Positions 56,653-64,000 of a DNA stretch of 64,000 nt are shown here, one piece after another. Position numbers and translations under genes: made by a program. The stretch is from contig NZ_LT629688.1 in the NCBI RefSeq assembly GCF_900101785.1, positions 2,108,001 to 2,172,000 of the forward strand, written 5' to 3'. Source of the stretch: Auraticoccus monumenti (GTDB lineage: Bacteria > Actinomycetota > Actinomycetes > Propionibacteriales > Propionibacteriaceae). The notes beneath the pieces were generated by a model. That model was not told where the DNA came from, did not search any database, and saw only the letters and a list, made by a program, of their open reading frames with translations. The stretch's first letter is position 1. Each line of letters starts with the position of its first letter.

Positions 56653-58974
56653 ATGGCCGTCAGACCCTCGCGTGCAGGAACCCTCCTCTACTCAGCGACC
56701 ATGTTCGTCGTCGTGAGCGTGGTGATGGGCCTGCTCGGGGCCGGTCTCGTGGTCCCCTTCGCGGCCATGGCCGGGCAGGGGAGCCAGGCCGCCGCGGAGA
56801 GCCTGGAGCTGCTGCCGGAGGAGCTGGAGACGCCCCCGCAGCCCGAGCGCTCACGGGTGCTGGCCGGCGACGGCTCGGTGCTGGCCTACTTCTACGACGA
56901 GAACCGGGTGCTGGTCGACCTGGAGGACATCGCCCCGGTGATGCGCCAGGCGCAGGTCGCCATCGAGGACCACCGCTTCTACGAGCACGGTGCCCTCGAC
57001 GTCACCGGCACGCTGCGCGCCTTCCTGCAGAACACCGCCGGCGGGTCCACCCAGGGTGGCTCCAGCATCACCCAGCAGTACGTGAAGATGGTCCAGGTCG
57101 AGAAGGCGAAGTCCAACGGCGACGAGGAGGGGGTCCTCGCCGCCCAGGAGCAGAGCTACGGGCGCAAGGTCCAGGAGATGCGTTACGCCATCGCCCTGGA
57201 GAAGCGCCTGACCAAGGACGAGATCCTCGAGAACTACCTCAACATCGCCTACTACGGTGCCGGGGCCTACGGGGTGGAGCAGGCGTCGCGGCAGTACTTC
57301 GGCGTCCCGGCCGCCGACCTCGACCTGGCCCAGGCGGCCATGCTGGCCGGGCTGGTGCAGAACCCGACGGCCACCGACCCGGTGCTCTACCCGGAGGCGG
57401 CCGTGGAGCGCCGCGACGTGGTGATCAACCGGATGCTGTCGCTGGGTCTGGTCAGCGAGGGCGCGGCCGAGGAGGCCCTGGACACCGACTGGGACCCCGA
57501 CGGCGTCACCCCGCCGCCGAACGGCTGCGTCGGCACCGAGTTCCCCTTCCTCTGCGACTACGTCCGGCGCACCCTGCTGCAGAACGAGGCGCTGGGCCGG
57601 ACCGCCGAGGAGCGCGAGGCCATGCTCCTGCGCGGCGGGCTGACCATCGAGACCCGGATCGACGAGGCCACCCAGCGGACGGCCGAGGAGGCCATCTCCG
57701 ACCTGATCGACCCCGAGGACCCCGTCATCTCCACCATGACGATGGTCGAGCCGGGCACCGGGCTGATCAGGGCCATGGCCCAGTCCCGGCCCGAGATGGG
57801 CACCGACGCCGGCCAGACGTACTACAACTACGCCGTCGAGGAGAGCCTGGGCGGGGCGGAGGGCTTCCAGGCCGGCTCCACGTTCAAGCCGTTCACCGCG
57901 GCGGCTGCCCTGGAGGAGGGCATCCCGCTGAGCCGTCGGTACGACTCACCGGAGGTGATGGACTTCTCCAGCACCCAGTTCGAGTCCTGCGAGGGCACCG
58001 TGGAGGTGCCGGACGGGTACCGCCCCCGCAACTCGACCAGGTCCGGCTCCGACATGGCCATGGACTACGCGATGGCCTGGTCGGTCAACACCTACTTCCT
58101 GCAGCTCGGCCGTGACGCCGGCATGTGCGACGTCACCGAGCTGATGGACGAGGTCGGCATCCAGCTCTCGAACGGTGAGGACATGACTAGCCAGAGCAGC
58201 ATCTTCTCGCTGCCGCTGGGCTCGGTGGACGTCACCCCGCTGTCGATGACCGAGGGCTACGCCACCCTGGCCGCCGAGGGCGAGCACTGCAGCCCGGTCA
58301 TCGTGGAGAGCATCACCTCCCGCGACGGCAAGGAGCTGCCGGTGCCCGAGGCCGGCTGCGACCGGGTCGTCGACCGTGACGTGGCCCGCGGCGTGACCTC
58401 CCTGCTGGAGGAGGTCATGACGGCCACCGGGGCTCCGGCCCGTCTCGCCGACGGCCGCGACGTCGCCGGCAAGACCGGCACCACCGACAGCACCGAGGCC
58501 GTCTGGTTCTGCGGCTACACCCCCGAGGTGGCTGGCTGCGCCTCCATCGCGGTGGACAAGACCAGCGACTTCTGGGACGGCCGCCGCCGCTCGCTGGAGG
58601 GACTGCGACTGCCGGAGAGCGGCAGCGTGCTGCAGGGCTCCGGCGGGGGGGACGCCGGGGCGCGGATCTGGCGACCCGCGATGACCGAGGCCCTCGAGGA
58701 CGAGCCCCGGACGTCGTTCCGCAACCCGTCGGCGGAGATCCGCCGGGGCGACCAGGAGGACGTGCCGAGCGTGCGCGGGCTGTCGGCGGACCAGGCCGAG
58801 CGCAGGCTCGAGCAGGCCGGCTTCACCGTCCAGCGGCGCGAGATCACCGACCGCCGGCCCGCCGGCACCTTCATCGGCACCAGCCCCACCGGGCAGGCGG
58901 GACGGGACGAGACGATCTACCTGAACTTCTCCGCGGGCCCGGGCAGCGCCGGCGACGAGGACGGGAACGGCTGA
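56653..58974 (+). CDS. Bifunctional class A penicillin-binding protein with PASTA domain
   Basis: A 773-residue peptidoglycan synthase. A membrane anchor is at about 10-40. The glycosyltransferase domain (75-250) has IEDHRFYEHGALDVTG, GGSSITQQYVK and ILENYLNIAYYGAGAYGVEQAS. The transpeptidase domain (about 390-650) has the SxxK motif in AGSTFKPFTA, SVN as WSVNTYF and KTG as AGKTGTT. One PASTA domain (about 695-760, VPSVRGLSADQAERRLEQAGFTVQRRE) ends the protein. ATG 56653 lies 6 nt after TACGGT, which suggests a leaderless mRNA; GTGAGG could also serve as a ribosome site. Confidence 0.95.
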   Translation: MAVRPSRAGTLLYSATMFVVVSVVMGLLGAGLVVPFAAMAGQGSQAAAESLELLPEELETPPQPERSRVLAGDGSVLAYFYDENRVLVDLEDIAPVMRQAQVAIEDHRFYEHGALDVTGTLRAFLQNTAGGSTQGGSSITQQYVKMVQVEKAKSNGDEEGVLAAQEQSYGRKVQEMRYAIALEKRLTKDEILENYLNIAYYGAGAYGVEQASRQYFGVPAADLDLAQAAMLAGLVQNPTATDPVLYPEAAVERRDVVINRMLSLGLVSEGAAEEALDTDWDPDGVTPPPNGCVGTEFPFLCDYVRRTLLQNEALGRTAEEREAMLLRGGLTIETRIDEATQRTAEEAISDLIDPEDPVISTMTMVEPGTGLIRAMAQSRPEMGTDAGQTYYNYAVEESLGGAEGFQAGSTFKPFTAAAALEEGIPLSRRYDSPEVMDFSSTQFESCEGTVEVPDGYRPRNSTRSGSDMAMDYAMAWSVNTYFLQLGRDAGMCDVTELMDEVGIQLSNGEDMTSQSSIFSLPLGSVDVTPLSMTEGYATLAAEGEHCSPVIVESITSRDGKELPVPEAGCDRVVDRDVARGVTSLLEEVMTATGAPARLADGRDVAGKTGTTDSTEAVWFCGYTPEVAGCASIAVDKTSDFWDGRRRSLEGLRLPESGSVLQGSGGGDAGARIWRPAMTEALEDEPRTSFRNPSAEIRRGDQEDVPSVRGLSADQAERRLEQAGFTVQRREITDRRPAGTFIGTSPTGQAGRDETIYLNFSAGPGSAGDEDGNG

Positions 58975-59088
58975 CCCGGCCCGTCGGCCACCTCGCGGGA
59001 CCGGGGCGGCCGAGCACCCATGGCCTAGGCTGTGCTGGGCCGTCGGCTCTGCAGCCCGGCCCCCAGTCGAACGTAGGAGGACCCTGTC

Positions 59089-59787
59089 GTGAGCGATCTG
59101 ATCGACACCACCGAGATGTACCTGCGGACCATCTACGAGCTGGAGGAGGAGGGCATCACCCCGCTGCGTGCCCGCATCGCCGAGCGTCTCCACCACAGCG
59201 GTCCCACGGTGTCGCAGACGGTCGCGCGGATGGAGCGTGACGGGCTGGTCAAGGTGCACGGCGACCGGCACCTGGAGCTGACCGAGCACGGCCAGGAGCT
59301 GGCCATGCGGGTGATGCGCAAGCACCGCCTCGCCGAGCGCCTGCTGACCGACGTCATCGGGCTGGAGTGGGAGCTGGTGCACGAGGAGGCCTGCCGCTGG
59401 GAGCACGTCATCTCCGAGCACGTCGAGAGGCGGCTGGTGGCGCTGCTGGAGTCGCCCACCGAGTCCCCCTACGGCAACCCGATCCCCGGGCTGGTGGAGC
59501 TCGGCGTGGAGCGTCCCGAGCCGGACTTCCGGGCCGGCACGGAGATGCTGTCCGACGTCGTGCGGGCCTCCGGCGAGGACGAGACCACCGTGGTGATCCG
59601 CCGGATGAGCGAGAACGTGCAGTCCGACCTGGAGTTCCTGGGCACCCTGCGCGCCGCCGGGGTGCTCCCCGGGGTCGAGGTGGACGTGTCCGCCGGCGGC
59701 CTGGGTGTCCGGGTGGTGCCCCGCGACCAGCCGGGCTGCGAGCTGGACCTCGAGACGGCCTCGCACCTGTTCGTCTCCCGGCGGTGA
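59089..59787 (+). CDS. ideR: Iron-dependent repressor, DtxR/IdeR family
   Basis: A 232-residue metalloregulator. The N-terminal winged helix has [47 protein letters not shown]. The dimerisation and metal domain has [53 protein letters not shown], with metal-ligand Met/Cys/Glu/His as in DtxR. An SH3-like C-terminal domain follows. GTG 59089 has AGGAGGA upstream. TAGGCT at 59026-59031 is the likely -10. The IdeR-like box at 24518 is a probable target. Confidence 0.95.
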   Translation: MSDLIDTTEMYLRTIYELEEEGITPLRARIAERLHHSGPTVSQTVARMERDGLVKVHGDRHLELTEHGQELAMRVMRKHRLAERLLTDVIGLEWELVHEEACRWEHVISEHVERRLVALLESPTESPYGNPIPGLVELGVERPEPDFRAGTEMLSDVVRASGEDETTVVIRRMSENVQSDLEFLGTLRAAGVLPGVEVDVSAGGLGVRVVPRDQPGCELDLETASHLFVSRR

Positions 59788-60812
59788 CCCCGTCCGGTCC
59801 CGTGGCTGACCTGGGGCCGTTGCTCGACCACCACTGGTACGACGCGGTGGCCAGCCTGCTCGGGTCGGGTGGGCACGCAGCCTCCCCGGCGGCCGGGCTG
59901 GCCAGGGTGGCGCGACGGGTGCTCGACCTGGACGCCGAGGACTTCGGCGCGGTGGCCGCCCAGCACGACCGCCCCTGGGCGCGGCGGCTGGTGGACGCCG
60001 CCTTCCCGCTGGAGCCCCGCGACGAGCGCCGCGGGGCACTCTCCTCGCTGGTGCCGCTGTACGAGCTGATGCTGGAGGTGCTCGACCTGCGCGCCGCCCG
60101 CGGGGAGCCGCTGCAGATCGTGGTCACCGCGCACCTGATCGGGGAGTTCCTCAGCCAGCTGGCCTGGGAGCCCCGTCTCGGCCACGCCGGGGACCCGCTG
60201 CGGATGGCCGAGGACGTCGGCGGGCGCTGGGGGACCGACGACCGGGAGTGCCCGCACACCTCGGCCCAGCGCACCACGGCCCGCCGCTCGCTCCGGGCCG
60301 CCGACGGGGACCGGGCCGGCTACACCGCCTACCTGGACCGCTTCCACTCCCGGCTGGGTGACACCCTGGCCGTGTGCGCCATGAACCACCGCACCGTCGC
60401 CGCGGGGGAGCGTCCCGACGTGGGTGAGACCTGCCCCGACCCCTGCGACTTCGCCCTGGTCGGCGACCTGCCCGTCCGGCGCGACCTGGACGCCCGGGTG
60501 CGGCTGGCCCGCATCTACGTGTCCTCGCCGCTGGTCGCGCTCCGCCACCACGCGCCCGTCGGCCACTTCTTCGGCGTCCCCTCCACCACGGAGATCTCGA
60601 CCGCCTGGGTCGACACCTGGACCCGTCTGACCCAGCCCTGGGCCGACGGGTCGAACCCCCTGCTGCTGGGACGCCACGGGCGTCCCGGTCCGGACGAGGC
60701 GCTGCCCGGCATGTCCGCGCTGGTCTCGGCCGTGGCCGGGCGCCCGATCGGGCCCGGCACCGTCATCCGCGAGCTGGGCGCCGACGTGCGCGCCGCACTG
60801 GACGAGGAGTGA
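59784..60812 (+). CDS. Hypothetical protein overlapping ideR
   Basis: A 342-residue soluble protein translated from GTG 59784, which overlaps the ideR stop as GTGA. Conserved-looking parts are [87 protein letters not shown] and [27 protein letters not shown]. The paired Cys/His residues suggest metal binding. Coupling to ideR implies a role in iron homeostasis or its sensing; that is inference. I do not recognise the family. Confidence 0.75.
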   Translation: MTPSGPVADLGPLLDHHWYDAVASLLGSGGHAASPAAGLARVARRVLDLDAEDFGAVAAQHDRPWARRLVDAAFPLEPRDERRGALSSLVPLYELMLEVLDLRAARGEPLQIVVTAHLIGEFLSQLAWEPRLGHAGDPLRMAEDVGGRWGTDDRECPHTSAQRTTARRSLRAADGDRAGYTAYLDRFHSRLGDTLAVCAMNHRTVAAGERPDVGETCPDPCDFALVGDLPVRRDLDARVRLARIYVSSPLVALRHHAPVGHFFGVPSTTEISTAWVDTWTRLTQPWADGSNPLLLGRHGRPGPDEALPGMSALVSAVAGRPIGPGTVIRELGADVRAALDEE

Positions 60813-60817
60813 GCCCC

Positions 60818-61582
60818 ATGGCCACCGACTGGCGCAGCTACCTGCAGGACCACCACGCAGCCCATCCCGGCGCCGTCCAGGAGGTGCTGACGCGGGTCCG
60901 CTCGGGGGACCACAACCCCTACCGCTGGCTGGCGCGGGCCGTGCCGCCGTCGGCGCACCGGGTGCTGGACCTGGCCTGCGGCGGTGGGGCGATGCTGCGC
61001 GAGCTGCAGGCCGAGCGACGCACCGTCGTCGGGCTCGACCTGTCCGCCGCCGAGCTGGCCGTGGCCCGCAGCCACTCCGAGGGCCCGTTCGTGCGTGCCG
61101 ACGGGGTCCGGCTGCCCTTCGCCGACGGGTCGCTGGACGTGGTGACCAGCGTGCTGGGGCTGCTGGTGATCCAGCCGCTGGACCGGGCCATCCACGAGAT
61201 CACCCGGGTGCTGCGTCCCGGTGGCGCGCTGGCGGTGCTGGCGCCCTCGGTGTGGCTGATGCCGCCCCGGGAGCTGGCCGAGGTGACCCGGCTGACCAGG
61301 GTGCTCCGGACCCGCCCGCAGTTCCCCAACCCGGTCGAGCGCACCGGGGTCAAGGCGCTGCTGGCCTGGCACCAGCTGCGGCGGGTGGAGGACAAGCGCG
61401 AGGTGTACTTCTACACCGTGCAGGACGAGCAGGACGCCGCGCGCCTGGTGGAGGCCCTCTACCTCCCCGGTGCGACGGACCGGAGGCGCGACCTCGCTGT
61501 CGAGCACCTGGTCCACCGGGTCCGCAAGCAGGGCTCGGTGCGGATCGCCGTCGGGATGCGCCGGGTCGTCGCCATCAAGTGA
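60818..61582 (+). CDS. Class I SAM-dependent methyltransferase
   Basis: A 254-residue methyltransferase. The SAM-binding motif is VLDLACGGGAMLRELQAE, with VVGLDLSAAELAVARSH next and LPFADGSLDVVTSVLGLLVIQPLDRAIHEITRVLRPGGALAVLAPS as motifs II-III (type 11). ATG 60818 has GAGGAG 8 nt upstream; the GTG at 60809 overlaps the previous stop. Substrate unknown. It is the third gene of the ideR transcription unit. Confidence 0.9.
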   Translation: MATDWRSYLQDHHAAHPGAVQEVLTRVRSGDHNPYRWLARAVPPSAHRVLDLACGGGAMLRELQAERRTVVGLDLSAAELAVARSHSEGPFVRADGVRLPFADGSLDVVTSVLGLLVIQPLDRAIHEITRVLRPGGALAVLAPSVWLMPPRELAEVTRLTRVLRTRPQFPNPVERTGVKALLAWHQLRRVEDKREVYFYTVQDEQDAARLVEALYLPGATDRRRDLAVEHLVHRVRKQGSVRIAVGMRRVVAIK

Positions 61583-61596
61583 GCCGGACTCGGAAT

Positions 61597-61616
61597 ACCG
61601 GGCCCGCGGGTCCGGT
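61597..61616 (+). terminator. Hairpin terminator after the ideR-methyltransferase operon
   Basis: ACCGGGCCC and GGGTCCGGT, 9 bp with one G-T pair, flank GC and are followed by TGTG. The element lies 15 nt past the methyltransferase stop. Confidence 0.6.
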
Positions 61617-61679
61617 TGTGCAGACCGAAGAGACCCGCCGGCGTGCGCGACGCGCCGATCCCGAACGAGAGGACGCCCG

Positions 61680-62063
61680 ATGGCCACCACCGAGCTGACC
61701 GCCGCCAACTTCACCACGACCATCTCCGAGAACGACATCGTGCTGATCGACTTCTGGGCCGACTGGTGCGCGCCCTGCAAGCGGTTCGGCCCCGTCTACG
61801 AGAAGGCGTCGAGCAGCAACCCGGAGATCACCTTCGGCAAGCTCGACACCGAGGCCAACCAGGACATCGCCGGTGGTCTGGGCATCACCAGCATCCCGAC
61901 CATCATGGCCTTCCGTGAGGGCGTCCTGGTGTTCAACCAGGCCGGTGCCCTGAACGGTGCCCAGCTGGACCAAGTCATCACCGCGGTCAAGGAGCTGGAC
62001 ATGGAGGCCGTGCACGCGGAGGTCAAGGCCTCCCGCGAGCAGCAGGAGGCCGTGGCCGAGTGA
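61680..62063 (+). CDS. Thioredoxin
   Basis: A 127-residue thioredoxin. The active site is DFWADWCAPCKRF with Cys30 and Cys33 (CAPC in place of the usual CGPC). GLGITSIPTIMAFREG has the cis-proline. A C-terminal acidic helix extends the usual 105 residues by about 20 (MEAVHAEVKASREQQEAVAE). AGAGGA precedes ATG 61680. Confidence 0.95.
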   Translation: MATTELTAANFTTTISENDIVLIDFWADWCAPCKRFGPVYEKASSSNPEITFGKLDTEANQDIAGGLGITSIPTIMAFREGVLVFNQAGALNGAQLDQVITAVKELDMEAVHAEVKASREQQEAVAE

Positions 62064-62082
62064 GTCACGGGCGGGACGCGTC

Positions 62083-62298
62083 GTGACCGCGGACGTCCCG
62101 GGTCCGCCTGACCCGGGCCTCTGCGCCGACTGCGCCCACGCCCTGCTCAACCGCACGCGACGGGGCCCCGTGTACCTGCGCTGCGGAGCAGCACGCACCG
62201 ACGACCGGCTGCCGAGGTACCCTCGGCTGCCGGTCGTCGTCTGTCCGGCCCACCAGCCCGTCGACCCTCCGGATTCACACCCGGGTGGGGCGGGCTGA
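62083..62298 (+). CDS. Small CxxC zinc-ribbon-like protein
   Basis: A 71-residue protein from GTG 62083, 19 nt after the thioredoxin stop. Cysteines are arranged as LCADCAH, YLRCG and VVVCPAH, with the block TDDRLPRYPRLPVVVCPAH recalling a small conserved actinobacterial protein. Four cysteines could bind zinc, or be reduced by the upstream thioredoxin. Function unknown. Confidence 0.7.
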   Translation: MTADVPGPPDPGLCADCAHALLNRTRRGPVYLRCGAARTDDRLPRYPRLPVVVCPAHQPVDPPDSHPGGAG

Positions 62299-62333
62299 CA
62301 CAATGTCTGCCGATCGCCCGCGCGGCGGTCGAG

Positions 62334-62406
62334 GCCCTCGTAGCTCAGGGGATAGAGCAACCGCCTCCTAAGCGGTTGGTCACAGGTTCGAATCCTGTCG
62401 AGGGCG
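62334..62406 (+). tRNA. tRNA-Arg (anticodon CCT)
   Basis: A 73-nt cloverleaf: acceptor GCCCTCG pairs with CGAGGGC; D arm GCTC/GAGC; anticodon stem ACCGC/GCGGT with loop CTCCTAA, anticodon CCT reading AGG; T arm ACAGG/CCTGT with TTCGAAT; discriminator G. CCA is not encoded. It decodes a rare arginine codon in this GC-rich genome. Confidence 0.97.
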
Positions 62407-62467
62407 CCCGTGCAGCACACCCGGACGGCCGCATGGTCACGGGTAGGTGACGAAAGCCGGTGCCTAC

Positions 62468-62495
62468 TTGAAAGCGGCTGACGACGGCGTATCGT
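62468..62495 (+). promoter_or_regulatory. Promoter of the candidate structured RNA
   Basis: TTGAAA (62468-62473), a 16-nt spacer and TATCGT (62490-62495), followed by a predicted start near 62502. It is 60 nt beyond the tRNA and points at a non-coding stretch. Confidence 0.55.
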
Positions 62496-62501
62496 TCTCC
62501 T

Positions 62502-62628
62502 CGAGACGGGCGCCGATGGAATGTCTCCTGGGGGTGGGTAGACAGGTGCTTCTCGAAGCCCGACGTCGGCGCCCTCTCCTGAACCACTGACACTGCTCGT
62601 CTCCCCGAGAGGGGAGGCGAGCAGTGTC
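62502..62628 (+). ncRNA. Candidate structured non-coding RNA
   Basis: About 127 nt between tRNA-Arg and the uridylyltransferase gene. A perfect 9-bp outer stem, GGGCGCCGA (62508-62516) with TCGGCGCCC (62566-62574), encloses two hairpins: TGTCT/AGACA with the G-rich loop CCTGGGGGTGGGT (62522-62544), and GCTTC/GAAGC with a 2-nt loop (62548-62559). This is a three-way junction. A long terminator-like hairpin ends it. No frame in it looks coding. It has its own promoter, and the next gene has a separate start signal. I cannot match it to a known family. Confidence 0.55.
62589..62628 (+). terminator. Strong 18-bp hairpin with GAGA loop
   Basis: Arms 62589-62606 and 62611-62628 pair over 18 positions with a single T-G wobble, closed by a GAGA tetraloop of the GNRA type. 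No T-tract follows, as is usual for tail-less terminators in actinobacteria. It ends the candidate RNA and isolates it from the next gene. Confidence 0.8.
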
Positions 62629-62657
62629 GCGTCCGGCCATCTCCTACGATCGTGGCC

Positions 62658-64000
62658 ATGAGCGCAGAAGGACTTCGTCAGGCCCAGACCAAGATGTCGA
62701 AGGCCGGGGTGGCCCAGGCGGCGATCGACGTCTTCAGCCACTACTACGGCCAGCTCGAGGAGGGGGCCACCGGGCTGATCCGCGAGGACACCATCGCCCC
62801 GCTGACCGAGGTCGACCAGCTGGCCGACGCCCGGATCGACCCCGAGGCCGCCCGCGAGGCCCTCTCCCGGACCGTGGTGATCAAGCTCAACGGCGGGCTC
62901 GGCACCTCGATGGGCATGGACCGCGCCAAGTCGCTGCTGCCGGTGCGTGACGGCCGGTCCTTCCTGGACCTGATCGTCGACCAGGTGCGACGGGCCCGCG
63001 CCGAGCACGACGTCACGCTCCCGCTGCTGCTGATGAACAGCTTCCGCACCGTCGACGACACCCGCGCCGCGCTGGAGCAGCACCCCGACATCGCGGTGGA
63101 CGGGCTGCCCCTGGACTTCCTGCAGAACACCGAGCCCAAGCTGCGCGCCGACGACCTGACCCCGGTCGAGTGGCCGGACGACCCGAGCCTGGAGTGGTGC
63201 CCGCCCGGCCACGGTGACATCTACGTCGCCCTGGAGTCCTCCGGCATCCTGCAGACGCTGCTGGAGCAGGGCTACCGCTACGCCTCGGTCTCCAACTCCG
63301 ACAACCTCGGCGCCGCCCCGGACCCGGTGCTGGCCGGCTGGTTCGCCGCCTCCGGCGCCCCCTACGCCGCCGAGCTCTGCCGGCGCACCGCCGCGGACCG
63401 CAAGGGTGGTCACCTGGCCGTCCGCCGCAGCGACGGCCAGCTGATCCTCCGCGACACCGCCCAGACCGCGCCGGAGGAGATGGACCACTTCACCGACGAG
63501 CACCGCCACCCCTACTTCCACACCAACAACCTCTGGTGGGACCTGGAGAAGCTGGCCGCCACCCTGGCCGAGCGGGACTCGGTGCTGGGGCTGCCCCTGA
63601 TCCGCAACACCAAGACCGTCGACCCGGCCGACTCCTCCTCCCCGGAGGTGGTCCAGGTCGAGACCGCGATGGGTGCGGCGATCGAGGTCTTCCCCGGGGC
63701 CACCGCGATCGCGGTGGGACGCGAGCGGTTCCTGCCGGTCAAGACGACCAACGACCTGCTGCTGCTGCGCTCCGACGTCTACGAGGTCGGCTCCCGCGGC
63801 ACCCTGGACCGGGTGGTCGAGAAGGCCCCGCTGGTGGACCTCGACAGCGCCCACTTCAAGAAGATCCGCGACTTCGACGCCCGGTTCCCGGCCGGCGCCC
63901 CGAGCCTGAGGGAGGCGACCTCGCTGACCGTCCGGGGCGGGTGGACCTTCGGGGCCGACGTCACCGTCCGCGGTGCGGTGACCCTGGCCGAGGAGGAGGC
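62658..64000 (+). CDS. UTP-glucose-1-phosphate uridylyltransferase, UDPGP family, N-terminal part
   Basis: The first 447 residues of a eukaryotic-type UDP-glucose pyrophosphorylase (UDPGP fold, distinct from GalU); the gene runs off the right edge. VVIKLNGGLGTSMGMDRAKSLLPV (about 73-96) is the nucleotide loop, with LLLMNSFRTVDDT, EWCPPGHGDIYVAL, ASVSNSDNLGA and HPYFHTNNLWWDLEKL following. The enzyme makes UDP-glucose for polysaccharides and trehalose. TACGAT (62645-62650) ends 7 nt before the ATG and no ribosome site is seen, so the mRNA is probably leaderless. Confidence 0.95.
   Translation, partial: MSAEGLRQAQTKMSKAGVAQAAIDVFSHYYGQLEEGATGLIREDTIAPLTEVDQLADARIDPEAAREALSRTVVIKLNGGLGTSMGMDRAKSLLPVRDGRSFLDLIVDQVRRARAEHDVTLPLLLMNSFRTVDDTRAALEQHPDIAVDGLPLDFLQNTEPKLRADDLTPVEWPDDPSLEWCPPGHGDIYVALESSGILQTLLEQGYRYASVSNSDNLGAAPDPVLAGWFAASGAPYAAELCRRTAADRKGGHLAVRRSDGQLILRDTAQTAPEEMDHFTDEHRHPYFHTNNLWWDLEKLAATLAERDSVLGLPLIRNTKTVDPADSSSPEVVQVETAMGAAIEVFPGATAIAVGRERFLPVKTTNDLLLLRSDVYEVGSRGTLDRVVEKAPLVDLDSAHFKKIRDFDARFPAGAPSLREATSLTVRGGWTFGADVTVRGAVTLAEEE

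Noticed and set aside
62502-62657. 5' leader riboswitch of the uridylyltransferase gene
   Set aside because: A terminator-like hairpin lies between the fold and the gene, and TACGAT just before the ATG suggests a separate leaderless start. A riboswitch that works by termination cannot be fully excluded.

Overview
The window is very GC-rich DNA, about 70% or more, with almost every codon ending in G or C. Several actinobacterial markers are present: IdeR, HelD, an ECF42 sigma factor with DGPF proteins, an MmyB-type regulator paired with an SDR, XPB helicase, acVLRF1, a DUF222/HNH protein, a LAXTG-anchored nucleotidase and many apparently leaderless genes. It fits a chromosome segment of a high-GC actinobacterium, possibly of the Propionibacteriales. 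No prophage, plasmid or CRISPR locus is visible.

Layout. 1-6063: a leftward myo-inositol operon (isomerase, iolC, aldolase, iolB, iolD, start of iolG) with tightly overlapping genes and a promoter whose -35 lies inside a palindrome. 6235-9247: a leftward PdxA2-type dehydrogenase/four-carbon-acid sugar kinase/MOSC cluster. 9276-11004: an MmyB-type regulator divergent from an SDR, with a perfect palindrome between them. 11446-16153: HelD and a secreted 5'-nucleotidase. 16188-18168: the ECF42/DGPF operon. 18247-19386: a DUF4188/MerR divergent pair. 19427-25835: a formate-dehydrogenase-like molybdoenzyme, an OFA-family transporter, a Nudix-MobA fusion and an IdeR-box MFS transporter. 25851-32306: XPB helicase, PhoD phosphatase, a helicase-associated protein and a membrane protein. 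32370-33155: nagB, followed by about 670 bp of non-coding palindromes and tandem repeats. 33830-40809: two paralogous MFS exporters, LysR and MarR regulators, a cold-shock protein/DUF3027 pair and an SplB-like radical SAM protein. 41313-46763: an HNH protein, an acyl-CoA dehydrogenase and two oxidoreductases. 46932-50339: pyruvate carboxylase. 51019-55083: a DUF7691-like protein, a 30-residue membrane peptide, a beta-propeller protein, serC/pdxH and acVLRF1 with an unusual leader. 55478-64000: nagA, a class A PBP, ideR and the gene overlapping it, a methyltransferase, thioredoxin, a small CxxC protein, tRNA-Arg(CCT), a candidate structured RNA and the start of UTP-glucose-1-phosphate uridylyltransferase.

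How the parts work together. Inositol is converted towards central metabolism by the iol genes. Amino sugars are handled by nagA and nagB, which lie 22 kb apart. The molybdoenzyme, the OFA transporter and the MobA-containing fusion form a plausible molybdenum/formate island. The IdeR-like box before the MFS gene at 24555 connects to the ideR gene 34 kb away.

Three recurring structural themes are worth noting. Genes within operons overlap by GTGA or ATGA. Many single genes have a TAnnnT-like -10 only 6-8 nt before the start codon. Convergent genes end in very short palindromes spanning both stop codons. The least explained parts are the candidate RNA at 62502-62628, the palindromic repeat island at 33186-33829 and the leader before acVLRF1.
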